Part shown: positions 8,201 through 16,215 of the stretch, in pieces
Layout: each line of letters begins with the position of its first letter
Numbering within the stretch: position 1 is the stretch's first letter
The notes under the pieces: model-generated
The model's input: the letters and a program-made list of their open reading frames with translations, nothing else
The model's database searches: none
Told to the model about the DNA's origin: nothing
Assembly (NCBI GenBank): GCA_049889535.1
Contig: JBMHDF010000013.1
Coordinates: 169,140 to 233,139, forward strand
Source of the DNA: JAYQKL01 sp049889535
GTDB lineage: Bacteria > Pseudomonadota > Alphaproteobacteria > RS24
Direction: 5' to 3'
Length of the DNA: 64,000 nucleotides
Program-made: the position numbers and the translations under genes

Positions 8201-9063
8201 GCGCCCTCCTGTAAATCCGCTTCAATATGCTGGCGCAAAGCGGGGGTTACTTCAGGCTGGCGTCCAAACCAGAGCGCAAAACCGGGCGCCGCCTGATGCA
8301 GCAACATGCCAAGCCCATCAACAATCTGCAGCTCACGCGCTCGCGCCGCCTGCAATAATGGGGTGATGAGGGGGGTATAGACAATATCAGTCACCACCGC
8401 ATCGGGCGCCATATCGGCAAGCGTCATATCAAGCACCATACCCGTTTCCGGCGCAGCTTGCTTCGCCATACCAAGGCTTGTCGTATTCACCAAAAGCCCA
8501 ATTTCAGCCAACGGCCGCGCGCGCTCAGACCAAGCCAAAGCCTGCAAACGACAATCATAATCATGCATCAGCGGGCGAAAGCTCTCAATTTTTTCAACCG
8601 TGCGATTGGCCATGAAAATTTCTGGCACCCCCGCCGCTGCAAGGCTAGCCACAATTGCCCGCGCCGCGCCGCCCGCCCCTAACACCAAAACAGGCCGGTC
8701 ACGACGCCATTGTGGGGAGTGGCTGGTTAGGTTTTGCATAAAGCCATAACCGTCTGTGTTCAGCCCTTTTATGCGCCCCCCCTCAAAAACCAATGTATTA
8801 ACAGCTTGCAGCCGCTCAGCCAAAGGGTCCAGCTCATCAGCCAGCGCGAACGCGGCCTCTTTATGCGGCAGCGTCACATTGGCACCAACAAAACCCTGCG
8901 CTGCCAGCCCGCGCACAAAGGGGGCAAACTCATCTGCCGTGACATGCAGCTTTTCATATGACCCGCCAATCCCATATTCAGACAACCAAAAATTATGAAT
9001 AAGCGGAGACCGCGAATGCACCACCGGGTCGCCCAGCACCCCCGCTTTTGGCTGCTCGCTCAT
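8197..9063 (-). CDS. aroE: Shikimate dehydrogenase
   Basis: NADPH-dependent reduction of 3-dehydroshikimate in aromatic amino acid synthesis. The substrate-binding domain has HSRSPLIHNFWL and GANVTLPHKE (catalytic Lys), and the nucleotide-binding domain has VLGAGGAARAIV. I place the start at the ATG at 9063 (MSEQPKAG...), which overlaps the maf stop as ATGA; an in-frame start 15 bases upstream exists but is less likely. The result is 288 residues, slightly longer than E. coli AroE. The 3' end overlaps coaE by four bases. Confidence 0.95.
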   Translation of the reverse strand: MSEQPKAGVLGDPVVHSRSPLIHNFWLSEYGIGGSYEKLHVTADEFAPFVRGLAAQGFVGANVTLPHKEAAFALADELDPLAERLQAVNTLVFEGGRIKGLNTDGYGFMQNLTSHSPQWRRDRPVLVLGAGGAARAIVASLAAAGVPEIFMANRTVEKIESFRPLMHDYDCRLQALAWSERARPLAEIGLLVNTTSLGMAKQAAPETGMVLDMTLADMAPDAVVTDIVYTPLITPLLQAARARELQIVDGLGMLLHQAAPGFALWFGRQPEVTPALRQHIEADLQEGA

Positions 9064-9671
9064 CGTAAAACCCCCCACTGGCGCAAATGCGGCAAAAGCG
9101 GCAAAAGCGGCAGACCATAAATCGTCAAATGGTCGCCCTCGATTTTTTCAAACAGATGAATGCCGACACCTTCCAGTCGATAGCAGCCAACACTGCTTAA
9201 AATACTTTCCCCCGCCGCCGCTAAATAAAGCGATAGGTCTTGTTCTGACAAAGTGCGCACATGCAGCGTTGCGACGATTGTGTCCGACCACAAAACTTCA
9301 CCCCCGCGCACCAGCGCAATGCCACTTAATAATTGATGCGGCTTGCCGCTTAAAAACGCCAAATTGTCACGCGCTTCCTGCATTGAAGAGGGTTTATCGA
9401 AAACCCGCCCCGCACATTGCATAATCTGGTCAGCGCCAATGATAAAAGCCTCTGGCCGCGTCGCGCTAACGGTTTTAGCCTTCGCAACAGCAAGCGCCCG
9501 CGCCAAGGCGTGCAGGTCTGATATTTCTGCCTTCAGCTCATCTTCATCAACACCAGATGGCACCACCTCAAAGCTAAATCCCGCTTGAGACAAGACATCG
9601 GCGCGAATCTGGCTTTTAGATGCCAGCACCAAGTCATGGTCAAGGTTTTGCAATGTCGGCGCCGCGCTCAT
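9060..9671 (-). CDS. maf: Maf-family nucleotide pyrophosphatase
   Basis: Maf proteins hydrolyse non-canonical or modified nucleoside triphosphates and are linked to septum control. The 203-residue protein has LASKSQIRADVLSQAG near the N-terminus, the acidic SGVDEDELK segment, and the IGADQIMQCAGRVFDKP region with its active-site Asp. The start overlaps the ppsR stop by one base (TAATG) and its stop overlaps the aroE start, so ppsR-maf-aroE-coaE reads as one coupled operon. Whether it is a YceF- or YhdE-type enzyme cannot be told by eye. Confidence 0.92.
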   Translation of the reverse strand: MSAAPTLQNLDHDLVLASKSQIRADVLSQAGFSFEVVPSGVDEDELKAEISDLHALARALAVAKAKTVSATRPEAFIIGADQIMQCAGRVFDKPSSMQEARDNLAFLSGKPHQLLSGIALVRGGEVLWSDTIVATLHVRTLSEQDLSLYLAAAGESILSSVGCYRLEGVGIHLFEKIEGDHLTIYGLPLLPLLPHLRQWGVLR

Positions 9672-10516
9672 TATTTATCCTCGCTCGCGCTTGCTTGTTT
9701 GAGCTTTTCTTCTTTTCGGCGCTGCAAAAGATTAAGAATGGTTGTTGAGGTTTCTTCAATCGAGCGCCGCGTCACATCAATAATCGGCCAACCCATTTTC
9801 TTGAAAAAACGACGCGCTTCTTGCGTTTCATCTTTCACCTGATCGGGATTAATATAATCAGTTTCAGAGACCTCATTTAGAGAAAGTAGGCGGTTTTTAC
9901 GGATTTGCACCAATCTTTCAGGGCTTGCCGCCAGCCCAACAATTAATGGCTCGGTCACATCAAACAATTCTGGCGGCAAATCAATGCGCGGCACATATGG
10001 AACATTTGCCGCCCGCACACCACGATTGGCAAGATACATACAGGTCGGGGTTTTTGAGGTGCGGCTAACCCCAACCAAGATAACATCAGCCTCGTTTAAA
10101 TCGCCCTGACTTTGGCCATCATCATGCGCAACCGTATAATTTAAAGCACCAATACGCTCAAAATATTCTGCCGTTAATTGGTGTTGCATGCCCGGCTTGC
10201 CGCGTATCTCGACCCCTAAATGGCTACCAATAATATTCACAAATGGGTCGAGCACATTTAAGCAAGGCACGCCAATTTGCTTACATGCGCGTTCGAGTTT
10301 TTTAGCAATATCACCCTCAACCATAGAATAAAGAACTGGTCCGGGTGTCACCCGCAACACCTCCAGCACGCGCTCCAGCTGCTTGTCACTGCGCACCAGC
10401 CCATATGAATGCTCAATGGCTTTGGCGCCAACAAAACAAGCGCATACCGCTTTGGCAACAGAGTTTATGGTTTCGCCCGTGCTATCAGAAACAAGGTAAA
10501 GATGGAACTCTTTCAT
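9671..10516 (-). CDS. ppsR: Pyruvate,phosphate dikinase / PEP synthase regulatory protein (DUF299)
   Basis: Bifunctional kinase/phosphorylase of the DUF299 family that inactivates and reactivates PEP synthase or PPDK by threonine phosphorylation. It begins MKEFHLYLVSDSTGETI and has the P-loop-like VGVSRTSKTPTCMYLA segment. From the ATG at 10516 the protein is 281 residues, matching the family. A GTG 75 bases further upstream would add 25 residues and is less likely. This is the RP001-type gene that flanks oriC opposite hemE in Caulobacter and Rickettsia, and it heads the operon running away from the origin. Confidence 0.93.
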   Translation of the reverse strand: MKEFHLYLVSDSTGETINSVAKAVCACFVGAKAIEHSYGLVRSDKQLERVLEVLRVTPGPVLYSMVEGDIAKKLERACKQIGVPCLNVLDPFVNIIGSHLGVEIRGKPGMQHQLTAEYFERIGALNYTVAHDDGQSQGDLNEADVILVGVSRTSKTPTCMYLANRGVRAANVPYVPRIDLPPELFDVTEPLIVGLAASPERLVQIRKNRLLSLNEVSETDYINPDQVKDETQEARRFFKKMGWPIIDVTRRSIEETSTTILNLLQRRKEEKLKQASASEDK

Positions 10517-10599
10517 CGTGGCTTGCGGGGCGGTCAATTCAGTTGTCAAAACAATGCCTTTAATCTTTATGCTCAATAATCCCTGTTCCACAAAATCAC

Positions 10600-10608
10600 T
10601 GTGGATAA
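10600..10608 (-). promoter_or_regulatory. DnaA box (perfect consensus)
   Basis: TGTGGATAA, the exact reverse complement of TTATCCACA, just outside the ppsR 5' end. It is one of two perfect boxes in the origin gap and has the same orientation as the box at 10719. Confidence 0.8.
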
Positions 10609-10718
10609 CATGAATATAGGGGATAAGATGACCTTAAGCCAGTTTATGGTTTTTTTATACATCTATCCTGTTTTCATAAACACGTTTTTAAAGCGTTTAA
10701 TAAATCGCTCACCCGCAT

Positions 10719-10727
10719 TGTGGATAA
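10719..10727 (-). promoter_or_regulatory. DnaA box (perfect consensus)
   Basis: Second TGTGGATAA, 119 bp from the first and in the same orientation. Near-consensus boxes of the opposite orientation follow within 60 bp. Confidence 0.8.
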
Positions 10728-11103
10728 GGTGCATAAGTTTCGTGTTTTTGGGTCAATTAAACTTATCCCCGTTTTTATCCATATTCACAAATTTATAAAA
10801 AGCTTTTTAAACCAGATAAATTCAAACGCCCTGACATAAAAAGGATATTTTGTGGAAAAGCAGCTATCCGCCGTATCGCGGTTGCCTGTTTAAGAGGGGT
10901 CCGTTTTTGAAGATAGTTTTATGGAAAAGATTTAATCCACAATATTTGGATGGCACTACAAAAACTACATCCTTTAATATATATATAAGAAAGAAGAAAA
11001 ATTTATATATGAGTAAATGACATTAAGTCACAGATTAAAATATAGCTATGTGTTATATGACTACACGAGCCATGTTTCATAATTTAAGAAATTTAATTTT
11101 ATA

Positions 11104-12135
11104 ATGACTTCTCCTTTTTTATCTTTATTTGAACAAGATAAGATACCAAATACACCGCCTGTTTGGATGATGCGACAAGCCGGGCGTTATTTACCGGAAT
11201 ATAAAAAAACCCGCGCCGATGCAGGCAGTTTTTTAGAGCTTTGTTACAATCCAGAGCTTGCATGTGAAGTAACTTTACAACCGTTACGCCGATATGCATT
11301 TGATGCGGCTATTTTATTTGCCGATATTTTGCTTATTCCCCAAGCATTGGGTCAAAAGCTCTGGTTTGAAGAAGGCGAAGGGCCACGCCTGACCCCAATA
11401 TCAAATGCTGATAGTTTGAATTATGATAATTTTGACGTCCAACTTGCGCCTATTTATAAAACGGTATCACTTTTAAAAAAGCATTTACCAAAAGATAAAG
11501 CTTTGATTGGTTTTGCTGGCTCCCCTTTTACGGTTGTTAGTTATATGATTGCTGGACGCGGCACTCAAAACCAAGCCCCAGCTCATGCGCTCATGCAAAA
11601 AGACGAAGGTGCGTTTCAATCCATTATGGATATTGTAGCGGAGGCGACGATTAAGTATTTAGCTGCACAAGTTGAGGCCGGGGCACAAGTTCTTCAATTG
11701 TTTGATAGTTGGGCATCAAGTCTTGTGACGCATGCTACGCCAAAACATTTGGAGAAATATTGCTTTGAGGCCAATCAAAAAATCATTGCAGGCCTGCGGG
11801 GTAAAAATATCCAAGTGCCGATTATTGGTTTTCCAAGAGCTATAGGACCAGCCTTGCAAGATTTTGTGCAGGCGGTGGAAGTTGATGCAATTGGTCTTGA
11901 TCAGTCAGTTAATTTGGAAAGCGCACTGCATATCATTCCTGAAAATATTGTTACGCAAGGTAATCTAGACCCGCAAATTTTGGTTCAAGGTGGGCAAAAC
12001 CTAACTTTAGAAGTTGAAAAAATATTAGAAAAAACAAAAATTCGGAAACACATATTTAACTTAGGACATGGTATTGTGCCGCAAACGCCACCAGAGCATG
12101 TGGCGCAGGTTTTGAAGATGGTGAAGGGCAGTTGA
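11104..12135 (+). CDS. hemE: Uroporphyrinogen decarboxylase
   Basis: Decarboxylates the four acetate groups of uroporphyrinogen III to give coproporphyrinogen III in haem synthesis. The 343-residue protein has the family N-terminal PVWMMRQAGRYLPEY, the catalytic Asp in FADILLIPQALG, and the C-terminal FNLGHGIVPQTPPEHV signature. No Shine-Dalgarno is visible before the ATG at 11104, which abuts the AT-rich origin. By eye, codon use is more A/T-rich than in neighbouring genes. hemJ follows after 36 bp. Confidence 0.97.
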   Translation: MTSPFLSLFEQDKIPNTPPVWMMRQAGRYLPEYKKTRADAGSFLELCYNPELACEVTLQPLRRYAFDAAILFADILLIPQALGQKLWFEEGEGPRLTPISNADSLNYDNFDVQLAPIYKTVSLLKKHLPKDKALIGFAGSPFTVVSYMIAGRGTQNQAPAHALMQKDEGAFQSIMDIVAEATIKYLAAQVEAGAQVLQLFDSWASSLVTHATPKHLEKYCFEANQKIIAGLRGKNIQVPIIGFPRAIGPALQDFVQAVEVDAIGLDQSVNLESALHIIPENIVTQGNLDPQILVQGGQNLTLEVEKILEKTKIRKHIFNLGHGIVPQTPPEHVAQVLKMVKGS

Positions 12136-12171
12136 GCGAAGACTTGAAAACCAGCTGATAAAGAAAGAGAC

Positions 12172-12621
12172 ATGATGGATTTTTTATGGACATACTCGAA
12201 TTGGATTTTAGCTTTTCATATTATTTTTGTGATGTTCTGGATGGCGGGTATGTATTACCTCCCGCGCCTGTTTGTTTATCATGCAGAGGCTTATGAGCAA
12301 AATGAGCCGGTTAAGACTTTCGAAGTGATGGAGTTAAAACTGCTGCGGATTATTTTAAATCCTGCCATGATTTTGGCTTGGGTTTTTGGTCTGGCGCTTC
12401 TTCTGCGTCCAGGTTTCTATGCTGATGCTGGGCAATGGATAAATATTAAAATCCTGTGCTTGATTATTTTAACCGCTTATCATGTGTTTTTGGCGCGCTG
12501 GCGGCGGCAATTTTTATTAGGGCAATCCCCCCGACCGAGCCGTTTTTTTAGAATGATTAATGAAATCCCACCAGTTTTGACCATTATTATTGTGATTATG
12601 GTTATTGTGAAGCCATTCTAG
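12172..12621 (+). CDS. hemJ: Protoporphyrinogen IX oxidase, HemJ type
   Basis: Oxygen-independent-type protoporphyrinogen oxidase of the HemJ/UPF0093 family, an integral membrane haemoprotein. The 149 residues hold four hydrophobic segments. The conserved His is in LAFHIIFVMFWMAGMYYLPRLF, a second conserved region is MELKLLRIILNPAMI, and the last helix (about 130-146) is very Ile/Val-rich. Position between hemE and rho is common in Alphaproteobacteria and fits its haem role. The first or second ATG may be the start. Confidence 0.93.
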   Translation: MMDFLWTYSNWILAFHIIFVMFWMAGMYYLPRLFVYHAEAYEQNEPVKTFEVMELKLLRIILNPAMILAWVFGLALLLRPGFYADAGQWINIKILCLIILTAYHVFLARWRRQFLLGQSPRPSRFFRMINEIPPVLTIIIVIMVIVKPF

Positions 12622-12635
12622 TTTTATGTACCCAT

Positions 12636-12731
12636 CGCATTTATGCGTCAAATTTACTTGCCAAAATGTCATTTTCAGGCCATTGTCGAAGAACGGATAA
12701 TTCCGTCCTACCTTTTCGGCCAATATTGGCC
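12636..12731 (+). promoter_or_regulatory. Hairpin-rich rho leader
   Basis: The gap between hemJ and rho holds three short inverted repeats in a row. They are CGCAT-TT-ATGCG (12636-12647), ACGGA-TAAT-TCCGT (12693-12706) and the perfect 14-bp palindrome GGCCAATATTGGCC (12718-12731), the last followed at once by AATTTTT. The final element looks like a short terminator placed just ahead of the rho start. Autogenous attenuation of rho in its leader is known in E. coli, so a similar control here is a reasonable inference. Confidence 0.5.
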
Positions 12732-12758
12732 AATTTTTCATAAAATATGCGGTTAATT

Positions 12759-14024
12759 ATGGAACAGATCAGATTACAGGATCTTAAAACAAAATCTCCA
12801 ACAGAGCTTCTTGAGGTTGCGGGTGAATATGAGATTGAAAACGCCTCAACCATGCGCAAGCAAGATTTGATGTTTGCGATTTTAAAATCTATGGCTGAAA
12901 AAGGCACAGATATTATTGGCAGCGGTGTCGTTGAGGTGCTTCCTGATGGATTCGGTTTTTTGCGATCACCTGATGCTAATTATCTGCCAGGCCCAGATGA
13001 TATATATGTTTCGCCATCGCAAATTAGAAAGTTTTCGCTACGCACAGGGGATACAGTTGAAGGCGATATTCGCAGCCCAAAAGAAGGTGAACGTTATTTT
13101 GCTTTAATTAAGGTTAACAGCATTAATTTTGAAGACCCTGAAAGAGTTCGTCTGAAAGCGAATTTTGATAATCTCACACCGCTTTATCCAGACGAAAGAT
13201 TGCTAATGGAGGTCGATGACCCGACAGTCAAAGATAAATCTTCGCGCATTATTGATATTGTATCACCCCTTGGTAAAGGGCAGCGTGCGTTAATTGTGGC
13301 GCCGCCGCGTACTGGTAAGACCGTTCTTCTGCAAAATATCGCGCAATCAATCGCAACCAATCATCCTGAGTGCTATCTGATTGTTTTATTGATTGATGAG
13401 CGACCAGAAGAAGTGACAGATATGCAGCGCTCTGTGAAAGGCGAGGTTGTTTCCTCAACTTTTGACGAACCAGCATCACGCCATGTTCAGGTTGCTGAAA
13501 TGGTAATTGAAAAAGCAAAACGCCTGGTCGAGCATGGCCGCGATGTGGTGATTTTGCTTGATAGCATCACCCGCCTAGGCCGCGCCTATAACACTGTGGT
13601 GCCGTCCTCTGGGAAGGTTTTAACTGGGGGTGTTGATGCAAATGCGCTCCAACGCCCGAAACGGTTTTTTGGTGCCGCGCGTAACATTGAAGAAGGTGGC
13701 TCATTAACAATCATTTCGACCGCGCTGATTGATACAGGCAGCCGAATGGATGAAGTTATTTTTGAAGAATTTAAAGGAACCGGTAACTCGGAAGTTGTAC
13801 TGGACCGCAAAATTGCTGATAAGCGCGTCTTCCCAGCCATTGATATTATGAAGTCTGGTACTCGAAAAGAAGAAATTCTGATCGATAAAGATACATTGGC
13901 AAAAATTTATGTCTTGCGCCGGATTTTAAATCCAATGGGAACGGTTGATGCTATCGAGTTCTTATTGGATAAGCTAAAACAGACAAAAACAAATGATGAG
14001 TTCTTCGATTCCATGAACACATAA
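12759..14024 (+). CDS. rho: Transcription termination factor Rho
   Basis: Hexameric RNA-dependent ATPase that terminates transcription. From the ATG at 12759 the protein is 421 residues. It has an N-terminal helical domain (LQDLKTKSPTELLEVA, ASTMRKQDLMFAIL), a cold-shock-like RNA-binding domain (GVVEVLPDGFGFLRSPDANYLPG), Walker A (APPRTGKTVLLQNIA), Walker B (VILLDSITRLGRAYN) and the Q- and R-loop regions. A start 12 bases upstream is also open, but the 12759 start better matches the usual alphaproteobacterial N-terminus. Confidence 0.97.
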   Translation: MEQIRLQDLKTKSPTELLEVAGEYEIENASTMRKQDLMFAILKSMAEKGTDIIGSGVVEVLPDGFGFLRSPDANYLPGPDDIYVSPSQIRKFSLRTGDTVEGDIRSPKEGERYFALIKVNSINFEDPERVRLKANFDNLTPLYPDERLLMEVDDPTVKDKSSRIIDIVSPLGKGQRALIVAPPRTGKTVLLQNIAQSIATNHPECYLIVLLIDERPEEVTDMQRSVKGEVVSSTFDEPASRHVQVAEMVIEKAKRLVEHGRDVVILLDSITRLGRAYNTVVPSSGKVLTGGVDANALQRPKRFFGAARNIEEGGSLTIISTALIDTGSRMDEVIFEEFKGTGNSEVVLDRKIADKRVFPAIDIMKSGTRKEEILIDKDTLAKIYVLRRILNPMGTVDAIEFLLDKLKQTKTNDEFFDSMNT

Positions 14025-14028
14025 TTAT

Positions 14029-14049
14029 GGGGCAAGTTCTGTTTGCCCC
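14029..14049 (+). terminator. Hairpin after rho
   Basis: GGGGCAA (14029-14035) pairs with TTGCCCC (14043-14049) across a seven-base loop. A T-rich run (CTTTTTCT) begins seven bases later. It lies between the convergent rho and yyaL-like stops and may serve either strand. The offset T-run makes it weaker than a textbook terminator. Confidence 0.5.
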
Positions 14050-14068
14050 TAAAGCTCTTTTTCTATCC

Positions 14069-16117
14069 TTAAAAACTGTCTAATTTTTCTTTAAGCGCTT
14101 CAGCAGTATCAATTGGCGGAAGACAGGCGTTGTTTGTGCATAAAAATGCCTGTGTTTTTTGCGCGCCGTGATTGTTTTTTTGGCTCAGGCTTTCATAGGC
14201 AGGGTGGGTTTTGGGTATATCCGTTTCTGGTGTTAAGAACTGTACCATCAGCCCCATATGCGGGTGTCGTGCGACCAGTGTTTTCATGTTTTGATATACT
14301 GTATCGGTTTCAGACCCGCTAATTACACATAGTAATCGGTTTTGATGGCGCGCATAATGGCACAGGCTGGTGGTCATTTGCGGAAATGACTTTTCTAAAT
14401 CAAGCCAAAAACTTTCTATAAGGGTCTCGGCGTGGCGTCCATATTCTGGGTTTCCGCAATAGATTTCTAATCGGCTTAAAACCCATATTAATGTGCCGTT
14501 CGCATTTGGCAGGGCGTTGTCACGGGCGTGGCGTGGGCGCACTAAAACAGCTTCAGCATCAGAGGCGGTCATATAGTAACCGCCATATTGTTGAGACCAA
14601 AATAAATCTTTAAGTGTGGCGCAGAAATTTTCAGCATGTTGTAAATAGTCAGCCTTGTTGGTTGCCGCATAAAGCGCAAGCGCCGCATCGGCCATGTTAG
14701 CATAATCTTCGGCAGTGTCTTGAGCGCTGCGCATGCTGTCGCGCCAAGCATGGGTGAGGCGGCTTAGGCCGTCTTTTTTTTCATGCATATGGGTCATGAT
14801 AAAGTCATAGGCGTTTTGTGCAAGGATTAACCAGTCGGGCCGATTAAAGCTCAGGCTGGCGCGGGCGAGAGCGGCAATCATAAGGCCATTCCAATCTGCT
14901 AAAACCTTGTCATCAAGCGCTGGTTGGGGGCGAGACAGGCGTGTCGCAAAAAGCTTTTCCCGCGCACCAGATAATTTTTCCTCTGTTTCGGCGCAATAGC
15001 CAGCCAGAGTGTTAAGGACATTTTTACCCTCAAAATTACCAGATTTTGTGACATCATAATAATCCATAAAAGCGCTGGCTAAGTCATCACCAAGAGGGTC
15101 GAGAGCGCTTTGCACCTCAGCCTGTGTCCAGACATAAAACTTTCCCTCTTCCCCCTCAGTATCTGCATCCAGACACGCGGCAAACCCACCCCCCTGAAGC
15201 GTCATTTCGCGCACGACCCAATCGATGGTTTGGGTTATGCGGTCTTGATATATTTTTTGAGGCTGGTCACACCAAAGTGCGGTGAGAAAATCGATGAGCA
15301 GTGCATTATCATAAAGCATTTTTTCAAAATGAGGCACACGCCAAAACGCATCAACACTATAGCGCGCAAACCCGCCCCCTAAATGATCATAAATACCGCC
15401 AGAGGAAATTTGTTTGGCGGTGTGATGCATCAGATTTTGCAGGGCTGGGTTTTGTTGGGCAATGGCTGTTTCCCATAGAAATTGAAAAACAAAGGCTTGA
15501 GGAAATTTGGGCTGGCCCTGCATGCCGCCATTTTCCTCATCCAGGTAGCGTGAAAGTGTTTCGCTTGCCTGCGCAATAAAGCCTGGTTGTGCCTTAGCGT
15601 GTAGCACGACGGATTGGCGGGTTTTTAGAGCCTTTGTTAGCTGGTCTGCATTTGTTTGAACTTTGTCATTTTCTTCGTGATACAGGCGCGCAATTTCACG
15701 ACATATATCTGTAAAGGCGGCCATGCCAGCGCGGGCGGTTTTGGGAAAATATGTGCCACCCCAAAAAGGCTGGCCATCGGGCGTTAAAAACATGGTGAGT
15801 GGCCAGCCGCCCTGAACCCCCATCATATGAAGCGCATTCATATAAATATCATCAATGTCAGGACGCTCTTCGCGGTCAACTTTCACATTGACAAACAGCT
15901 CGTTCATAATGGCCGCGCTGGCCGCGTCCTCGAAACTTTCATGCGCCATCACATGGCACCAATGGCAAGCCGCATAGCCAATTGAAAGTAAAATAGGCTT
16001 GTTTTCAGCCTGCGCCCGCGCCAACGCATCAGCGCCCCATGGCATCCAGTGAACAGGGTTATCTTTGTGTTGTAATAAATATGGGCTGGCTTGTTTGTGT
16101 AACAGATTTTGTGACAT
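14069..16117 (-). CDS. YyaL / SSP411-type thioredoxin-fold protein
   Basis: Large protein (682 residues) of the DUF255/YyaL family. The N-terminal third is a thioredoxin-like domain with the family motif YAACHWCHVMAHESFED at about residues 48-64. The remainder is a six-hairpin (alpha/alpha)-barrel region like those of N-acylglucosamine epimerases, with HFEKMLYDNALLIDFL and WNGLMIAALARA. The function is unknown; the two Cys of CHWC suggest redox or metal chemistry. It sits between rho and mnmE, convergent with rho and divergent from mnmE. Confidence 0.9.
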   Translation of the reverse strand: MSQNLLHKQASPYLLQHKDNPVHWMPWGADALARAQAENKPILLSIGYAACHWCHVMAHESFEDAASAAIMNELFVNVKVDREERPDIDDIYMNALHMMGVQGGWPLTMFLTPDGQPFWGGTYFPKTARAGMAAFTDICREIARLYHEENDKVQTNADQLTKALKTRQSVVLHAKAQPGFIAQASETLSRYLDEENGGMQGQPKFPQAFVFQFLWETAIAQQNPALQNLMHHTAKQISSGGIYDHLGGGFARYSVDAFWRVPHFEKMLYDNALLIDFLTALWCDQPQKIYQDRITQTIDWVVREMTLQGGGFAACLDADTEGEEGKFYVWTQAEVQSALDPLGDDLASAFMDYYDVTKSGNFEGKNVLNTLAGYCAETEEKLSGAREKLFATRLSRPQPALDDKVLADWNGLMIAALARASLSFNRPDWLILAQNAYDFIMTHMHEKKDGLSRLTHAWRDSMRSAQDTAEDYANMADAALALYAATNKADYLQHAENFCATLKDLFWSQQYGGYYMTASDAEAVLVRPRHARDNALPNANGTLIWVLSRLEIYCGNPEYGRHAETLIESFWLDLEKSFPQMTTSLCHYARHQNRLLCVISGSETDTVYQNMKTLVARHPHMGLMVQFLTPETDIPKTHPAYESLSQKNNHGAQKTQAFLCTNNACLPPIDTAEALKEKLDSF

Positions 16118-16215
16118 ATAAACCTATCTGGGATATGGTGTCTGGCCGCTTGAGGGCAGCGCTAAGAAAGTATAAAACGATTATTCAGTATAGCTGAGAG
16201 AGTAAGAGAAGTCAC

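Larger units (their letters stand above)
10592..11103. other. Chromosomal replication origin (oriC) region
   Basis: About 0.5 kb of AT-rich non-coding DNA between ppsR and hemE, the conserved origin location in Caulobacter and Rickettsia. It contains two perfect DnaA boxes (TGTGGATAA at 10600-10608 and 10719-10727). Single-mismatch versions occur at 10775-10783 (TTATCCATA), 10851-10859 (TGTGGAAAA) and 10933-10941 (TAATCCACA), with weaker ones at 10618-10626 and 10763-10771. The rightmost 130 bp (about 10970-11103) is almost pure A/T and is a candidate unwinding element. No good open frame crosses it. GC skew and DnaA binding are not tested here. Confidence 0.88.

Noticed and set aside
9095..9112. 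Short tandem repeat GGCAAAAGC near the maf 3' end
   Set aside because: Two exact adjacent 9-bp copies (preceded by a partial one) inside the coding sequence; too short to be meaningful.
10517..10591. Extended N-terminus for PpsR
   Set aside because: The family begins at MKEFHLYLVSDSTGE, and the extension would approach the first DnaA box.
11034..11049. CtrA sites in the origin gap (TTAA-N-TTAA)
   Set aside because: The best candidate near 11024-11037 has a spacing of eight rather than seven, and in such AT-rich DNA chance matches are expected.
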